NCBI GenBank assembly: GCA_021323895.1 | Contig: JAJPKD010000042.1 | Span: 1-38,097, forward strand | Length of the DNA: 38,097 nt | Source: Acidobacteriota bacterium | Lineage (GTDB): Bacteria; Acidobacteriota; Blastocatellia; Pyrinomonadales; Pyrinomonadaceae | Reading direction: 5' to 3' | Part shown: one piece after another, positions 8,815 through 16,038 of the stretch | Layout: every line of letters starts with the position of its first letter | Position numbering within the stretch: position 1 is the first letter of the stretch | Notes under the pieces: generated by a model | What the model was told of the DNA's origin: nothing | The model's input: the letters and a program-made list of their open reading frames with translations, nothing else | Databases searched by the model: none | Program-made: the position numbers and the translations under genes

Positions 8815-8863
8815 CGAAGGGCAAACACTGAAAGTCGAGTAGCCGTCGGTCCTCAGCTTTCAG
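8812..8863. repeat. Mini-element at the prs 3' end
   Basis: Starts with TAGCGAAGGGCAAA, which is also at 10273-10286, and contains the hairpin arms CTGAAAG (8828-8834) and CTTTCAG (8857-8863). It provides the prs stop codon. The A-run after it means it could end transcription only on the opposite strand. Confidence 0.6.
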
Positions 8864-8876
8864 CAAAAAAATTTAG

Positions 8877-8929
8877 GTAGCATAGGCTTCAGCCTGTGAG
8901 TTTGGATCACAGACTAAAGTCTATGCCAC
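8877..8929. repeat. GTAGC-TAG palindromic element upstream of rplY
   Basis: The arms 8877-8899 and 8907-8929 pair over 23 positions with 4 differences. Each arm has an inner hairpin: AGGCT-TC-AGCCT on the left and AGACT-TT-AGTCT on the right. The difference in the stem is compensated (G-C to A-T). Same family as 35588-35636. It ends just before the rplY Shine-Dalgarno. Confidence 0.85.
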
Positions 8930-8947
8930 GTTTTGGAGACAGTAATC

Positions 8948-9622
8948 ATGGCAGAGAAAAAGGACATCATTATTAAGGCGACGCGCCGCGAAGGTCGCGG
9001 CAAGAATGACTCGCGCCGCGCGCGTCGCGCGGGGCAAGTACCCGTGACGATTTACGGCGGCGCTGGCGAAGCAGTAGCCGCATTAGCACAGCTCAGCGAT
9101 TTGGCCGCGATTCTGCGTTCCGACACTGGCCGCAACACGATCTTCACCGTCGATATCGATGGCGGCGAAGCGACTGAAGTCATGTTCGCAGATCGGCAAA
9201 TCGATCCGGTGCGCTCGCGTTTGGTCCATGCGGATTTCAAGCGTTTGGTGAAGGGCCAGAAGATCGAAGCGACGGTGCCGTTGCGTTTGGTTGGCGAGCC
9301 GATTGGCGTGCGTGAGGAGGCTGGCGTCCTCGAGCAAATCATTCGTGAGATCGAAATTCGTTGCCAGCCGCGCGACATTCCTGAGCACCTGGACGTCGAT
9401 GTGACCAATCTCGGCGTTCACCAAGTGCTCCACGTTTCGGATATTCCGGCGACGGCGGACGTGGAAATTCTCGCCGAGCCCGACACGGTGATCGCCACCG
9501 TCAGTGTCGTGAAGGAAGAAGTCGTCGAAGCGCCGCCGGTGGAAGGCGAAGCGCCGGCCGAACCCGAAGTCATCGGCAAGGGCAAGAAGGAAGAGGAAGG
9601 CGAAGGCGGCACAGAGTCGTAA
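8948..9622 (+). CDS. rplY: Ribosomal protein bL25 (CTC-type, long form)
   Basis: 224 residues, the long form with a C-terminal TL5/CTC domain. It binds 5S rRNA in the large subunit. The N-terminal domain begins 'IIIKATRREGRGKNDSRRARRAGQVPVTIYGG', shown here in pieces: IIIKATRREGRGKNDSRR and RAGQVPVTIYGG. 'DRQIDPVRSRLVHADFKRL' marks the end of the 5S-binding domain. A second domain with 'CQPRDIPEHLDVDVTNLGV' follows, then an acidic tail 'GKKEEEGEGGTES'. The ATG at 8948 is chosen because GGAGA (8935-8939) is 8 bp upstream; a TTG at 8933 in frame is inside that region. Ribosomal operon context supports it. Confidence 0.96.
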   Translation: MAEKKDIIIKATRREGRGKNDSRRARRAGQVPVTIYGGAGEAVAALAQLSDLAAILRSDTGRNTIFTVDIDGGEATEVMFADRQIDPVRSRLVHADFKRLVKGQKIEATVPLRLVGEPIGVREEAGVLEQIIREIEIRCQPRDIPEHLDVDVTNLGVHQVLHVSDIPATADVEILAEPDTVIATVSVVKEEVVEAPPVEGEAPAEPEVIGKGKKEEEGEGGTES

Positions 9623-9625
9623 CGC

Positions 9626-9723
9626 ATTGCCGATTTGCGATTGCCAAATGCCGATTGAACGAGGATTGGGTTTTCAGCGTGGCCGGTTTTTCAATCGGCA
9701 ATCATCAATGGGCAATCGGCAAT
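9626..9723. repeat. Palindromic mini-element that carries the pth start codon
   Basis: ATTGCCGATTTGCGATTGCC at the left end is mirrored by GGCAATCATCAATGGGC and TCGGCAAT at the right, with CCGATTG (9651-9657) / CAATCGG (9692-9698) inside. The last two bases are the first two of the pth ATG (9722-9724). The element fills almost the whole rplY-pth gap. Confidence 0.8.
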
Positions 9724-10324
9724 GTTAATCGTTGGCCTTGGAAATCCCGGAGATGAGTACGCGCGCACGCGCCATAATCTGGGGTTCATGTTGATTGACA
9801 GGTTAGCAGCGACATCCGATGCGACGGTAAAGCGCAAAGAATGTCAGTCGCTGGTTGGCAATGCAGCGATCGAAGGCGAGCGCGTGGTGCTGGCGAAGCC
9901 GCAGACGTTCATGAATCTCAGCGGCGATGCGGTCGGTTGTTTGACTTCGAAGCACGCGGCGGCCGGGAACTCGCTGATTGTCATCAGCGACGATCTGGCC
10001 TTGCCGTTTGGCGCGATTCGCTTGCGCGAGCGTGGCAGCGCCGGCGGCCATAACGGACTGAAGTCGATTATCGGCGCGCTCGGGACGAACGAATTCACTC
10101 GCTTGCGAATTGGAATTCAGCCCGAACATCCGTTGACTGACGCGAAGCGATTCGTGCTTTCGGAGTTCTCAAGCGCCGAAAAAGAGAAGTTGGACGAGAT
10201 TTTCGATCGAGCAGCGGAGGCGCTGCGGTCGGTTTTGAAAGACGGCATAAAGAAAGCGATGTCGTTATTTAATAGCGAAGGGCAAAGCGCAAAGCACAAA
10301 GGTCAAGAACCTGAGAACGCTTAG
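9722..10324 (+). CDS. pth: Peptidyl-tRNA hydrolase
   Basis: 200 residues. Releases peptides from peptidyl-tRNA that drops off the ribosome. Catalytic His18 is in 'GLGNPGDEYARTRHNLGF', together with Asn8. 'KPQTFMNLSGDAVG', the Asp in 'VISDDLALPFG' and 'GSAGGHNGLKSII' complete the active site. The ATG at 9722 fits the family N-terminus (LIVGLGNPG), but it lies at the end of a palindromic element and has no Shine-Dalgarno. The last 15 residues (EGQSAKHKGQEPENA) are encoded by another mini-element, so the natural tail has been replaced or lengthened. Confidence 0.96.
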   Translation: MLIVGLGNPGDEYARTRHNLGFMLIDRLAATSDATVKRKECQSLVGNAAIEGERVVLAKPQTFMNLSGDAVGCLTSKHAAAGNSLIVISDDLALPFGAIRLRERGSAGGHNGLKSIIGALGTNEFTRLRIGIQPEHPLTDAKRFVLSEFSSAEKEKLDEIFDRAAEALRSVLKDGIKKAMSLFNSEGQSAKHKGQEPENA

Positions 10325-10350
10325 CGCTATGTACTTGGCTCTTTGCGCAA
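10273..10350. repeat. Mini-element overlapping the 3' end of pth
   Basis: Begins with TAGCGAAGGGCAAA as at 8812, here read in a frame that does not see the TAG. GCGCAAAGCACAAAGG is mirrored imperfectly by CTTGGCTCTTTGCGC (10334-10348). It encodes the pth C-terminal tail and stop, and ends before the rpsF ribosome site. Confidence 0.65.
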
Positions 10351-10366
10351 TGACTGGAGGATTATC

Positions 10367-10789
10367 TTGGCGGATAAGCGAACTTACGAAATGGTTTTCA
10401 TCGTCGATCCCAACGTTGCGGATGACGAAGTGATGAAACTCAGCGAAGGTGTGCAGAAGATCATCACTGGACAGGGCGGCAGCATCACGAAAACTGAGAT
10501 GATGGGCAAGCGCCAGCTCGCCTATGAAATCAATCACAAAAAGGACGGCACGTATGTGCTACTCGAGGTCGAAGGCTCAGGCAAAGAGATCGCCGAAGTC
10601 GAGCGCCGCATGCGCGTAAATGATCAGATTCTGCGCTACATGACGATCCGCGTCGATGAGGATCGCCGGCGTGCGGATAAGTTGAAGGATCGACGCGCGC
10701 GCAAAGCTGCCAAGCAGCCCGGCAAAGGCAAGTCTAAATCTGCCGCAGTCGATTTCGACGCTGATGAAGACGAAGCCATAGCAAGCTAA
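10367..10789 (+). CDS. rpsF: Ribosomal protein bS6
   Basis: 140 residues. Binds 16S rRNA with bS18 in the platform of the small subunit. '[13 protein letters not shown]' at the N-terminus, '[20 protein letters not shown]' and '[21 protein letters not shown]' match the family; the C-terminal tail ([22 protein letters not shown]) is extended and charged. TTG at 10367 is taken as the start because GGAGG (10356-10360) lies 6 bp upstream. An upstream in-frame TTG at 10343 lies inside a mini-element. rpsR follows 14 bp after the stop. Confidence 0.95.
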   Translation: MADKRTYEMVFIVDPNVADDEVMKLSEGVQKIITGQGGSITKTEMMGKRQLAYEINHKKDGTYVLLEVEGSGKEIAEVERRMRVNDQILRYMTIRVDEDRRRADKLKDRRARKAAKQPGKGKSKSAAVDFDADEDEAIAS

Positions 10790-10803
10790 GAAGGGAAAGA
10801 TTT

Positions 10804-11088
10804 ATGTCATCAAATTACGAAGACCGCGATCTTGGTTTTGAACAATATGATCGAACCATGCCGCGCGGCCCGCGCCGCTTACAGCGACGCAAAATTTGCC
10901 GCTTCTGCATCGAGAAGGTCGATCTGATCGACTTCAAGGATGTGAAGCTGTTGCAAGGCTACGTGCCCGAGCGCGGCAAGATTCTGCCTCGGCGCATTTC
11001 GGGCGTTTGCGCAGCACATCAACGCATGCTGGCCGAAGCGATTAAGCGCGCGCGTAACATCGCGCTGCTGCCGTACGCAGCGGACTGA
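10804..11088 (+). CDS. rpsR: Ribosomal protein bS18
   Basis: 94 residues. Pairs with bS6. '[23 protein letters not shown]' (in parts [17 protein letters not shown]) and '[33 protein letters not shown]' ([27 protein letters not shown]) are the signature. CxxC plus Cys-x2-His suggests a zinc-binding form. GGGAAAGA precedes the ATG by 2-3 bp. The gap to rplI holds a large palindromic element. Confidence 0.97.
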   Translation: MSSNYEDRDLGFEQYDRTMPRGPRRLQRRKICRFCIEKVDLIDFKDVKLLQGYVPERGKILPRRISGVCAAHQRMLAEAIKRARNIALLPYAAD

Positions 11089-11096
11089 ATATTTTG

Positions 11097-11187
11097 TTCC
11101 CTCTCCCTTTGGGAGAGGGTTAGGGTGAGGGTTTACGCGGCGACAACTACGTCCCTCACCCCAGCCCTCTCCCAGCGGGAGAGGGAA
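11097..11187. repeat. CCCTCTCCC-type palindromic element between rpsR and rplI
   Basis: The left end (11097-11129) reads TTCCCTCTCCC, TTT, GGGAGAGGG and then TTAGGGTGAGGG. The right end (11153-11187) reads CCCTCACCCC, AGCCCTCTCCC and GGGAGAGGGAA. The outer arms and the inner GGGTGAGGG / CCCTCACCC both pair. This type is widespread in environmental genomes (general knowledge). It lies inside a ribosomal-protein operon. Confidence 0.9.
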
Positions 11188-11207
11188 AATGAGGAACTAA
11201 AGACATC

Positions 11208-11768
11208 ATGGCACACACACAAGTTCTCTTACGCGAAGACATCGATAATCTTGGCGCACGCGGCGAAATCGTGCGCGTCAAAACCGGCTATGCGCGCAAC
11301 TATCTGCTGCCGCGCAACCTGGCAGTCGAGGCGACGGCCAACAACGTTCGCCAGATCGAAGGCGAAAAGGCCGCGCTGGCAAAACGCGAAGCGAAAGAGC
11401 GGGGCACGGCTGAGTTACAAGCTTCGGCCCTACAGAAGCTGACGCTGAAATTCGAACGCAAAGTTGGCGAGGCCGGTGTGCTTTACGGCTCAGTCACTTC
11501 GATGGACATTGCGCACGAGCTGGAAGCGCAGGGCTATGAGATTGATCGACGCAAGATCGTTTTGCGCGAACCGATCAAGCGCTTCGGCAATTACTCGGTG
11601 CCGGTGCGCCTGCATCGCGACGTGACTGTCGAACTGCCAATCAGCGTACTCGGTGAAGGCGGCGTCGAAGTGGACGTCGAAGCATTGCAGGGCGAAGGGG
11701 CGAGCCCGGAAGCGCCGGTCGAAGCGGCCCAAGAAAGTAACGAAGCCGAAGAGTCGGGTGCGGAGTAG
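11208..11768 (+). CDS. rplI: Ribosomal protein bL9
   Basis: 186 residues against about 150 in E. coli. N-terminal domain: 'VLLREDIDNLGARGEIVRVKTGYARNYLLPRNLA' (seen as VLLREDIDNLG, VKTGYARNYLLPRNLA), followed by the long connecting helix and the C-terminal 'KFERKVGEAGVLYGSVTSMDIA' domain. The extra length is an acidic tail (GEGASPEAPVEAAQESNEAEESGAE). GGAACTAAAGACATC precedes the ATG, with only a weak SD. After the stop comes a 358-bp gap made mostly of hairpin repeats. Confidence 0.97.
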   Translation: MAHTQVLLREDIDNLGARGEIVRVKTGYARNYLLPRNLAVEATANNVRQIEGEKAALAKREAKERGTAELQASALQKLTLKFERKVGEAGVLYGSVTSMDIAHELEAQGYEIDRRKIVLREPIKRFGNYSVPVRLHRDVTVELPISVLGEGGVEVDVEALQGEGASPEAPVEAAQESNEAEESGAE

Positions 11769-11805
11769 CCGCTGAACCAGCCGGGTAAGCGGCGACAGAA
11801 TTTGG

Positions 11806-11842
11806 CCCAGGGTGAAGCGAGCGCAGCGAGCGAAACTCTGGG
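11806..11842. repeat. CCCAGGGT hairpin element
   Basis: CCCAGGGT (11806-11813) pairs with AACTCTGGG (11834-11842) around GAAGCGAGCGCAGCGAGCG, itself a GCGAGCG repeat. Confidence 0.75.
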
Positions 11843-11864
11843 ATCAGGTAACGGAAAAGAGAGC

Positions 11865-11923
11865 GAGCCTGCGGAGCAGGCGACAGACGAAAGCGCAGTT
11901 TCTGTCGCCCGCTTGGCGGGCTC
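11865..11923. repeat. Double-hairpin palindrome with compensated stems
   Basis: Two 23-bp arms, each with its own hairpin: CCTGC-GGA-GCAGG (11868-11880) on the left and CCCGC-TTG-GCGGG (11908-11920) on the right. GGCGACAGA (11879-11887) pairs with TCTGTCGCC (11901-11909). Within the stem T-A in one arm is C-G in the other. Confidence 0.85.
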
Positions 11924-11945
11924 GATTAATTGCTCCCCACTAGAT

Positions 11946-11991
11946 CTTCGGGCTGACGCCCGAGGCTTTATGTATCGCCTGCTCCGCAGGC
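11946..11991. repeat. Two further hairpins upstream of dnaB
   Basis: CTTCGGGC-TGAC-GCCCGAGG (11946-11965) and GCCTGC-TCC-GCAGGC (11977-11991). The second repeats the stem of the 11868 hairpin with a different loop. Confidence 0.7.
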
Positions 11992-12089
11992 TGGGTGTTC
12001 ATTCATCGTAAAGAGCGATGCAAAGACCAATTCGCAAATATAACTGCTTTGCAATTACGATCTGTTAGCGAGTTCTCCCGCGACTAATG

Positions 12090-12095
12090 TATATT
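12090..12095 (+). promoter_or_regulatory. Candidate dnaB promoter -10
   Basis: TATATT in the only AT-rich part of the gap, 31 bp before the dnaB ATG. The upstream -35-like TTAGCG (12065-12070) is weak and 19 bp away. Confidence 0.3.
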
Positions 12096-12126
12096 CCAAC
12101 TTCACAACATCACTAAGTTTTTTCCA

Positions 12127-13560
12127 ATGGCAACACCTGAACCGATTCGCGACGCGATTCTTGAGCGACCACTTCCCAGCAGTCCCGACACTGAGCGTGC
12201 CATTCTCGGCGCGATCATTCTCGACAACTCATTAGTTGCGCAGGCAGTTGAGTTGCTCAAGCCGAGCGACTTCTACGTGCCCTCGCACCGCAGAATCTTT
12301 GTCGCGATGACCGCGTTGTTCGAACGTGGATCAGAAATTAATCCAATCCTGGTTGCGGAAGAATTGCGGCGCGACAACTCGCTCGATCAATCGGGCGGGA
12401 TCTTGTTTCTTACGAATCTCACCAACGGTTTGCCGCACGTCACGAGCATCGTGCAGTTCGCGAAAGTAGTTCGCGGAAAATCTCTGCTGCGCCAGTTGGT
12501 CAAGACCGCGGAAAAGATCACCGCCGAAGCGCTCGAAGAGGAAGACGAGCCGCAGAACATTCTCGATCATGCGGAGCATGCGATATTCGCGCTGGCTGAT
12601 GAACGCATCCGCCAGGGCTTCGAACACATCAAGCATCCGGCCGAGCGCGTGCTCGAAAAAGCCGAAGCCGTTGAGCACCGAGACCTGGTCGTAACCGGCG
12701 TGCCTACAGGCTTTAGAGGGCTCGATTCGCTGACTTCCGGTTTGCAAAAACAAGATCTGGTAGTAATCGCGGCGCGGCCTTCGATGGGTAAGACGAGTCT
12801 CGCGTTGACGCTTGCGCAGCACGCGGCGATTGAAAGCAACGCGGTGGTCGGCATCTTCTCGCTGGAAATGTCGGCAGAGGCGCTGGCGATGCGCATGCTC
12901 TGCTCTGAGGCGAGTGTGGATGCTCAAAAGTTCCGCAGTGGTTATCTCTCGAATGAGGAATGGACGCGGCTGGGAAAGGCGCTCGGTCGTTTGGCTGACG
13001 CGCGCATCTTCATCGATGACACGGCTGCGATTTCGGTTTTGGAGATGAGAGCGAAGGCTCGCCGCCTGGCGACTGAACAGAAGCAACTCGATCTCATCGT
13101 GGTCGATTATCTTCAGTTGATGTCGGGTTCATCAGGTCGCTTCGAATCGCGGCAGCAGGAAGTTTCGCAAATCACTCGTGAGTTGAAAGCGCTGGCGAAG
13201 GAGCTCGATATTCCCATGGTGGCTCTGTCGCAGTTGTCGCGCGCGCCTGAGAATCGCACCGACCATCGTCCGCAGCTCGCCGACCTGCGCGAGTCGGGCG
13301 CAATCGAACAGGACGCGGACGTGGTGGCTTTCATTTACCGGGAAGAGCAGTACAACAAGACCGAAGAGAACAAGAACATCGCCGAGCTAATCGTGGCCAA
13401 GCAGCGCAACGGCCCCACCGACACAGTCTATCTCGCCTTCGTAAATCAATTCGCCAAGTTCGCCGATCTCGAACGCGAAGCGCTGGGCGCGTATCTCGCC
13501 CGGTTCGATCGATCGTCAAAGGGAACACCACGCATCAATCGTGGCGACGACGGCTTCTAG
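12127..13560 (+). CDS. dnaB: Replicative DNA helicase
   Basis: 477 residues. Hexameric 5'-3' helicase at the replication fork. The N-terminal primase-interaction domain starts 'LPSSPDTERAILGAIILDN' and includes 'FYVPSHRRIFVAM'. The RecA-like C-terminal domain has Walker A 'AARPSMGKTSLAL' near residue 220, 'SLEMSAEALAMRML', Walker B 'LDLIVVDYLQLMSG', 'ISQITRELKALAKELDIP'-like motif ('VSQITRELKALAKELDIP') and 'LSQLSRAPENRTDHRPQLADL' (in parts LSQLSRAPENR, PQLADLRESGAIEQDAD). No intein is present. It follows rpsF-rpsR-rplI, a common order. A 19-bp-arm palindrome follows directly. Confidence 0.98.
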   Translation: MATPEPIRDAILERPLPSSPDTERAILGAIILDNSLVAQAVELLKPSDFYVPSHRRIFVAMTALFERGSEINPILVAEELRRDNSLDQSGGILFLTNLTNGLPHVTSIVQFAKVVRGKSLLRQLVKTAEKITAEALEEEDEPQNILDHAEHAIFALADERIRQGFEHIKHPAERVLEKAEAVEHRDLVVTGVPTGFRGLDSLTSGLQKQDLVVIAARPSMGKTSLALTLAQHAAIESNAVVGIFSLEMSAEALAMRMLCSEASVDAQKFRSGYLSNEEWTRLGKALGRLADARIFIDDTAAISVLEMRAKARRLATEQKQLDLIVVDYLQLMSGSSGRFESRQQEVSQITRELKALAKELDIPMVALSQLSRAPENRTDHRPQLADLRESGAIEQDADVVAFIYREEQYNKTEENKNIAELIVAKQRNGPTDTVYLAFVNQFAKFADLEREALGAYLARFDRSSKGTPRINRGDDGF

Positions 13561-13571
13561 GAATTCATCCG

Positions 13572-13673
13572 CAGATTACGCAGATTACACAGATAAGCAG
13601 AGGGAATTGATGCATTGTGCGGTCCACGCTCCAACTGCATTTCCATTTGAATCGGTGTAATCTGCGTAATCTG
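13572..13673. repeat. Palindrome with perfect 19-bp arms; carries the alr start codon
   Basis: CAGATTACGCAGATTACAC (13572-13590) and GTGTAATCTGCGTAATCTG (13655-13673) are exact reverse complements. The centre (AGAGGGAATTGATGCATTG onward) is unrelated. The final G is the first base of the alr GTG start. The first 15 bases recur at 30925-30939 inside the sigma-factor gene. Confidence 0.9.
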
Positions 13674-14818
13674 TGGATAACTCTTCCTTCGCATCCGGTC
13701 GTCCAACCTGGGCCGAAATCGATCTCAGCGCGCTCGCGCACAACTACCGACTCATCCGAAAACACGTCGGCGGCGACGTGAAGATTCTCGCGGCCGTCAA
13801 AGCCAATGCTTACGGGCACGGCGCGGTTGAGTGTGCCCATCGTCTGGAAAGCGAAGGCTGCGATTGGTTCGGTGTCGCGTTGCCGGAAGAGGGAATTGAG
13901 CTGCGAAGCGACGGGATTACACGGCCGATTCTCTGTCTCGGCGGTTTTTGGTCGGGTCAGGAAAGCGCGCTTTTGCAGCATGGGTTGACGCCGGTCGTTT
14001 ATCGCCTCGACATGATCGAAGCGCTCGATCGCCAGGCCCATGCAGCGAATGCGATCGCTGATGTCCATGTGAAGATCGATACCGGCATGGGACGCTTGGG
14101 TGTGCGCGCCGGCGAAGTTCGAGAATTCTGCGACGCAGTAACTCGTTTTAAGAACATTCGCATCGATGGATTGATGACGCATCTGGCCGCCGCGGATGAC
14201 GAATCGAAAGAACAATTCACCAACGATCAGTTGTCGAAATTCGATGAAGCTGTCGCGATCTTTCGCGAACGAGGTTTCCGGCCGACCTTCATTCATGCCG
14301 CGAACTCAGCCGCGACGTTCGCGAAACGCCGCACGACCGACAATCTCGTGCGTCCCGGCGGATCGCTGTACGGCTTTGTGGGCGATGTCTTTCCGGCGAA
14401 CATCGATGCGCCGCAATTGCGGCCGGTGATGTCTTTGCACACGCGCGTCGCTCTACTCAAGAAAGTTCCGCGCGGCGAGAAGCTCGGCTACGGCTGCACG
14501 TTCGAGACGCAGCGCGACTCATTGATCGCCACGCTGCCGATTGGTTACGACGATGGTTATCGGCGCGCGCTATCGAACAAGAGTCGAGTGATTGTCCGCG
14601 AACAATTCGCGCCGGTCGTGGGACGAGTTTCAATGGACCTAACCTTGATCGACGTTACCGATATTGACGGCGTGTCGCTCGATGATGAAGTGGTTTTGCT
14701 GGGTCACGACGGTGAGTCGTTCATCACAGCCGAGGTCCTTGGCGAACTTGCCGGAACTATCTCGTACGAAATAACCTGTGGCTTCAGCGGTCGCGTACCG
14801 CGACTCTACAAAGAATGA
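13673..14818 (+). CDS. alr: Alanine racemase
   Basis: 381 residues. PLP enzyme making D-alanine for peptidoglycan. 'WAEIDLSALAHNYRLIR' and the PLP lysine Lys43 in 'AVKANAYGHGAVE' open the TIM barrel; 'DTGMGRLGV', 'HAANSAA', 'RPGGSLYG' and the C-terminal 'LGYGCTFETQRDS' and 'VGRVSMDLTLIDVTD' with catalytic Tyr follow. GTG at 13673 is the only start giving the full N-terminus; it is the last base of a palindromic arm, so residues 1-9 (MDNSSFASG) come from or next to the element. The stop overlaps the next ATG by 4 bp (ATGA). Confidence 0.96.
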   Translation: MDNSSFASGRPTWAEIDLSALAHNYRLIRKHVGGDVKILAAVKANAYGHGAVECAHRLESEGCDWFGVALPEEGIELRSDGITRPILCLGGFWSGQESALLQHGLTPVVYRLDMIEALDRQAHAANAIADVHVKIDTGMGRLGVRAGEVREFCDAVTRFKNIRIDGLMTHLAAADDESKEQFTNDQLSKFDEAVAIFRERGFRPTFIHAANSAATFAKRRTTDNLVRPGGSLYGFVGDVFPANIDAPQLRPVMSLHTRVALLKKVPRGEKLGYGCTFETQRDSLIATLPIGYDDGYRRALSNKSRVIVREQFAPVVGRVSMDLTLIDVTDIDGVSLDDEVVLLGHDGESFITAEVLGELAGTISYEITCGFSGRVPRLYKE

Positions 14819-15276
14819 GAACTTTAGCGAACAACAACGATAAAGAAAGCGTCCTCGATCGTCTGCGCCAAGTTCAACCCGACAGCCAACGTCTTTGGGG
14901 CAAGATGACGCCGCATCAGATGGTCTGTCATCTCAGCGATTCCTTCAAAACTGCGATTGGTGAGCGAAGCGTCGCCGGCGACAAGAGCAATTTGCTGACG
15001 AAGACGTTAGTGCGTTGGATTGCGTTGTATGCGCCGATGAAATGGCCGCACGGTGTGCCAACGATGGCCGAGAACGATCAGGAGAGAGGTGGCACTCCGC
15101 CGGAAGATTTCCAGCGCGATGTGAGTGAACTCGAAACTATCATTCGTCGTATCACCAACGCGCAACGCGACTTCAAGTGGGGCCGTCATCCATTGTTCGC
15201 GGAGATGTCTGAACGTGATTGGATGCGCTGGGGCTACCTGCATTGCGATCACCATCTGCGGCAGTTCGGAGTTTGA
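14815..15276 (+). CDS. DUF1569 / DinB-like protein
   Basis: 153 residues. 'SQRLWGKMTPHQMVCHLSDS', 'KWPHGVPT', 'HPLFAEMSERDWMRWGYLH' and 'HCDHHLRQFGV' match DUF1569, a DinB-superfamily four-helix bundle. The histidines (HQMVCH, HxLF, HCDHH) look like a metal site, as in DinB thiol-S-transferase-like enzymes. The substrate is not known. Translationally coupled to alr through ATGA and followed after 3 bp by the hydrolase gene. Confidence 0.8.
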   Translation: MRTLANNNDKESVLDRLRQVQPDSQRLWGKMTPHQMVCHLSDSFKTAIGERSVAGDKSNLLTKTLVRWIALYAPMKWPHGVPTMAENDQERGGTPPEDFQRDVSELETIIRRITNAQRDFKWGRHPLFAEMSERDWMRWGYLHCDHHLRQFGV

Positions 15277-15279
15277 GTC

Positions 15280-15960
15280 ATGGCTGAGGCCGGCAAGCTG
15301 ACAATCAAAGTTAATGAAGCTGATTCCGTGACGGCGATGCTGTATCCGGCCGCGAAGAAAAATCGCGCGGGCGTGACGATCATACTCGGTCATGGTGCCG
15401 GCGCGGATCAGTTGAGCGGGTTCATGCGCATGGCTGCGGCAGGATTGGCTGAGCGTGGCTTGGATGCGATGACTTTCAACTTCATCTACAAAGAGAAAGG
15501 CAAGAGCGTCCCAGATCCGAAAGCGAAGTTGGAAGCTTGTTACCTGGCAGTAATTGAAGCCGCGGAGAAGAACAAGAAGCTGAAAGGCAACAAGCTCGTC
15601 ATCGGCGGCAAGTCGATGGGTGGACGCATCGCTTCACAGGTTGCGGCCGCGTACCCAGACGGCATCGATGGTCTGGTCTTTCTCGGTTATCCGCTGCATC
15701 CACCGGGACGGCTCGACAAGTTACGTGACGAACATCTGCCAAAGATCAAAGCGCCGATGCTCTTCGTGCAGGGATCGCGCGATGCGTTTGGGACGGAAGA
15801 TGAGATTCGCGCGACGATTAAGAAACATGGCCTGAAGGCCGAGCTTTTCGTCGTCGCATCCGGCGATCATTCTTTCAAAGTTCCGAAATCCATCGCACCG
15901 CAGCAGCAGGTTTACGAGAAGGTGATGGATGAAGTCGCGCGGTGGTGTGTAAAGCTGTAA
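15280..15960 (+). CDS. Alpha/beta hydrolase, KANL3/TEX30-like
   Basis: 226 residues. Predicted serine hydrolase of the small bacterial KANL3/TEX30 (dienelactone-hydrolase-like) family. Oxyanion motif 'LGHGAGADQLSGFM' (residues 36-49), nucleophile Ser112 in 'GGKSMGGRIA', Asp in 'FVQGSRDAFG' and His in 'VASGDHSFKV' form the triad. Cytoplasmic, without a signal peptide. The ATG at 15280 lies 3 bp after the DUF1569 stop. The substrate is unknown. Confidence 0.85.
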   Translation: MAEAGKLTIKVNEADSVTAMLYPAAKKNRAGVTIILGHGAGADQLSGFMRMAAAGLAERGLDAMTFNFIYKEKGKSVPDPKAKLEACYLAVIEAAEKNKKLKGNKLVIGGKSMGGRIASQVAAAYPDGIDGLVFLGYPLHPPGRLDKLRDEHLPKIKAPMLFVQGSRDAFGTEDEIRATIKKHGLKAELFVVASGDHSFKVPKSIAPQQQVYEKVMDEVARWCVKL

Positions 15961-15961
15961 C

Positions 15962-16025
15962 GTGTCAGAAGCCCGAGCGCGAGCGAGGGCAACGTTGCCC
16001 TCCCTGACGGTCGGGCTTCTAACAC
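15962..16025. repeat. CGTGTCAG-family palindrome upstream of the PhzF gene
   Basis: GTGTCAGAAGCCCGA (15962-15976) pairs with TCGGGCTTCTAACAC (16011-16025), one mismatch. Inside is a perfect 18-bp palindrome, GAGGGCAACGTTGCCCTC (15985-16002). It starts directly after the hydrolase stop. Confidence 0.85.
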
Positions 16026-16038
16026 AGCGGAGGATCAC

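Larger units (their letters stand above)
11769..12126. other. rplI-dnaB gap composed of several hairpin elements
   Basis: 358 bp with no convincing gene. An open frame of 69 codons on the plus strand at 11802 is low-complexity translation of the repeats. It contains, in order, hairpins at 11806-11842, 11865-11923, 11946-11965 and 11977-11991, then an AT-richer stretch with a candidate dnaB promoter near 12090. Confidence 0.7.

Noticed and set aside
8812-8870. Rho-independent terminator after prs
   Set aside because: The hairpin is followed by an A-run, not T, on the coding strand, and the arms belong to a repeat.
11802-12011. Small gene of 69 codons in the rplI-dnaB gap
   Set aside because: The frame is translated hairpin repeat with no SD and no family features.
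12127-13560. Intein in dnaB (and in recA, 4149-5228)
   Set aside because: Both proteins are of normal length with uninterrupted motifs.
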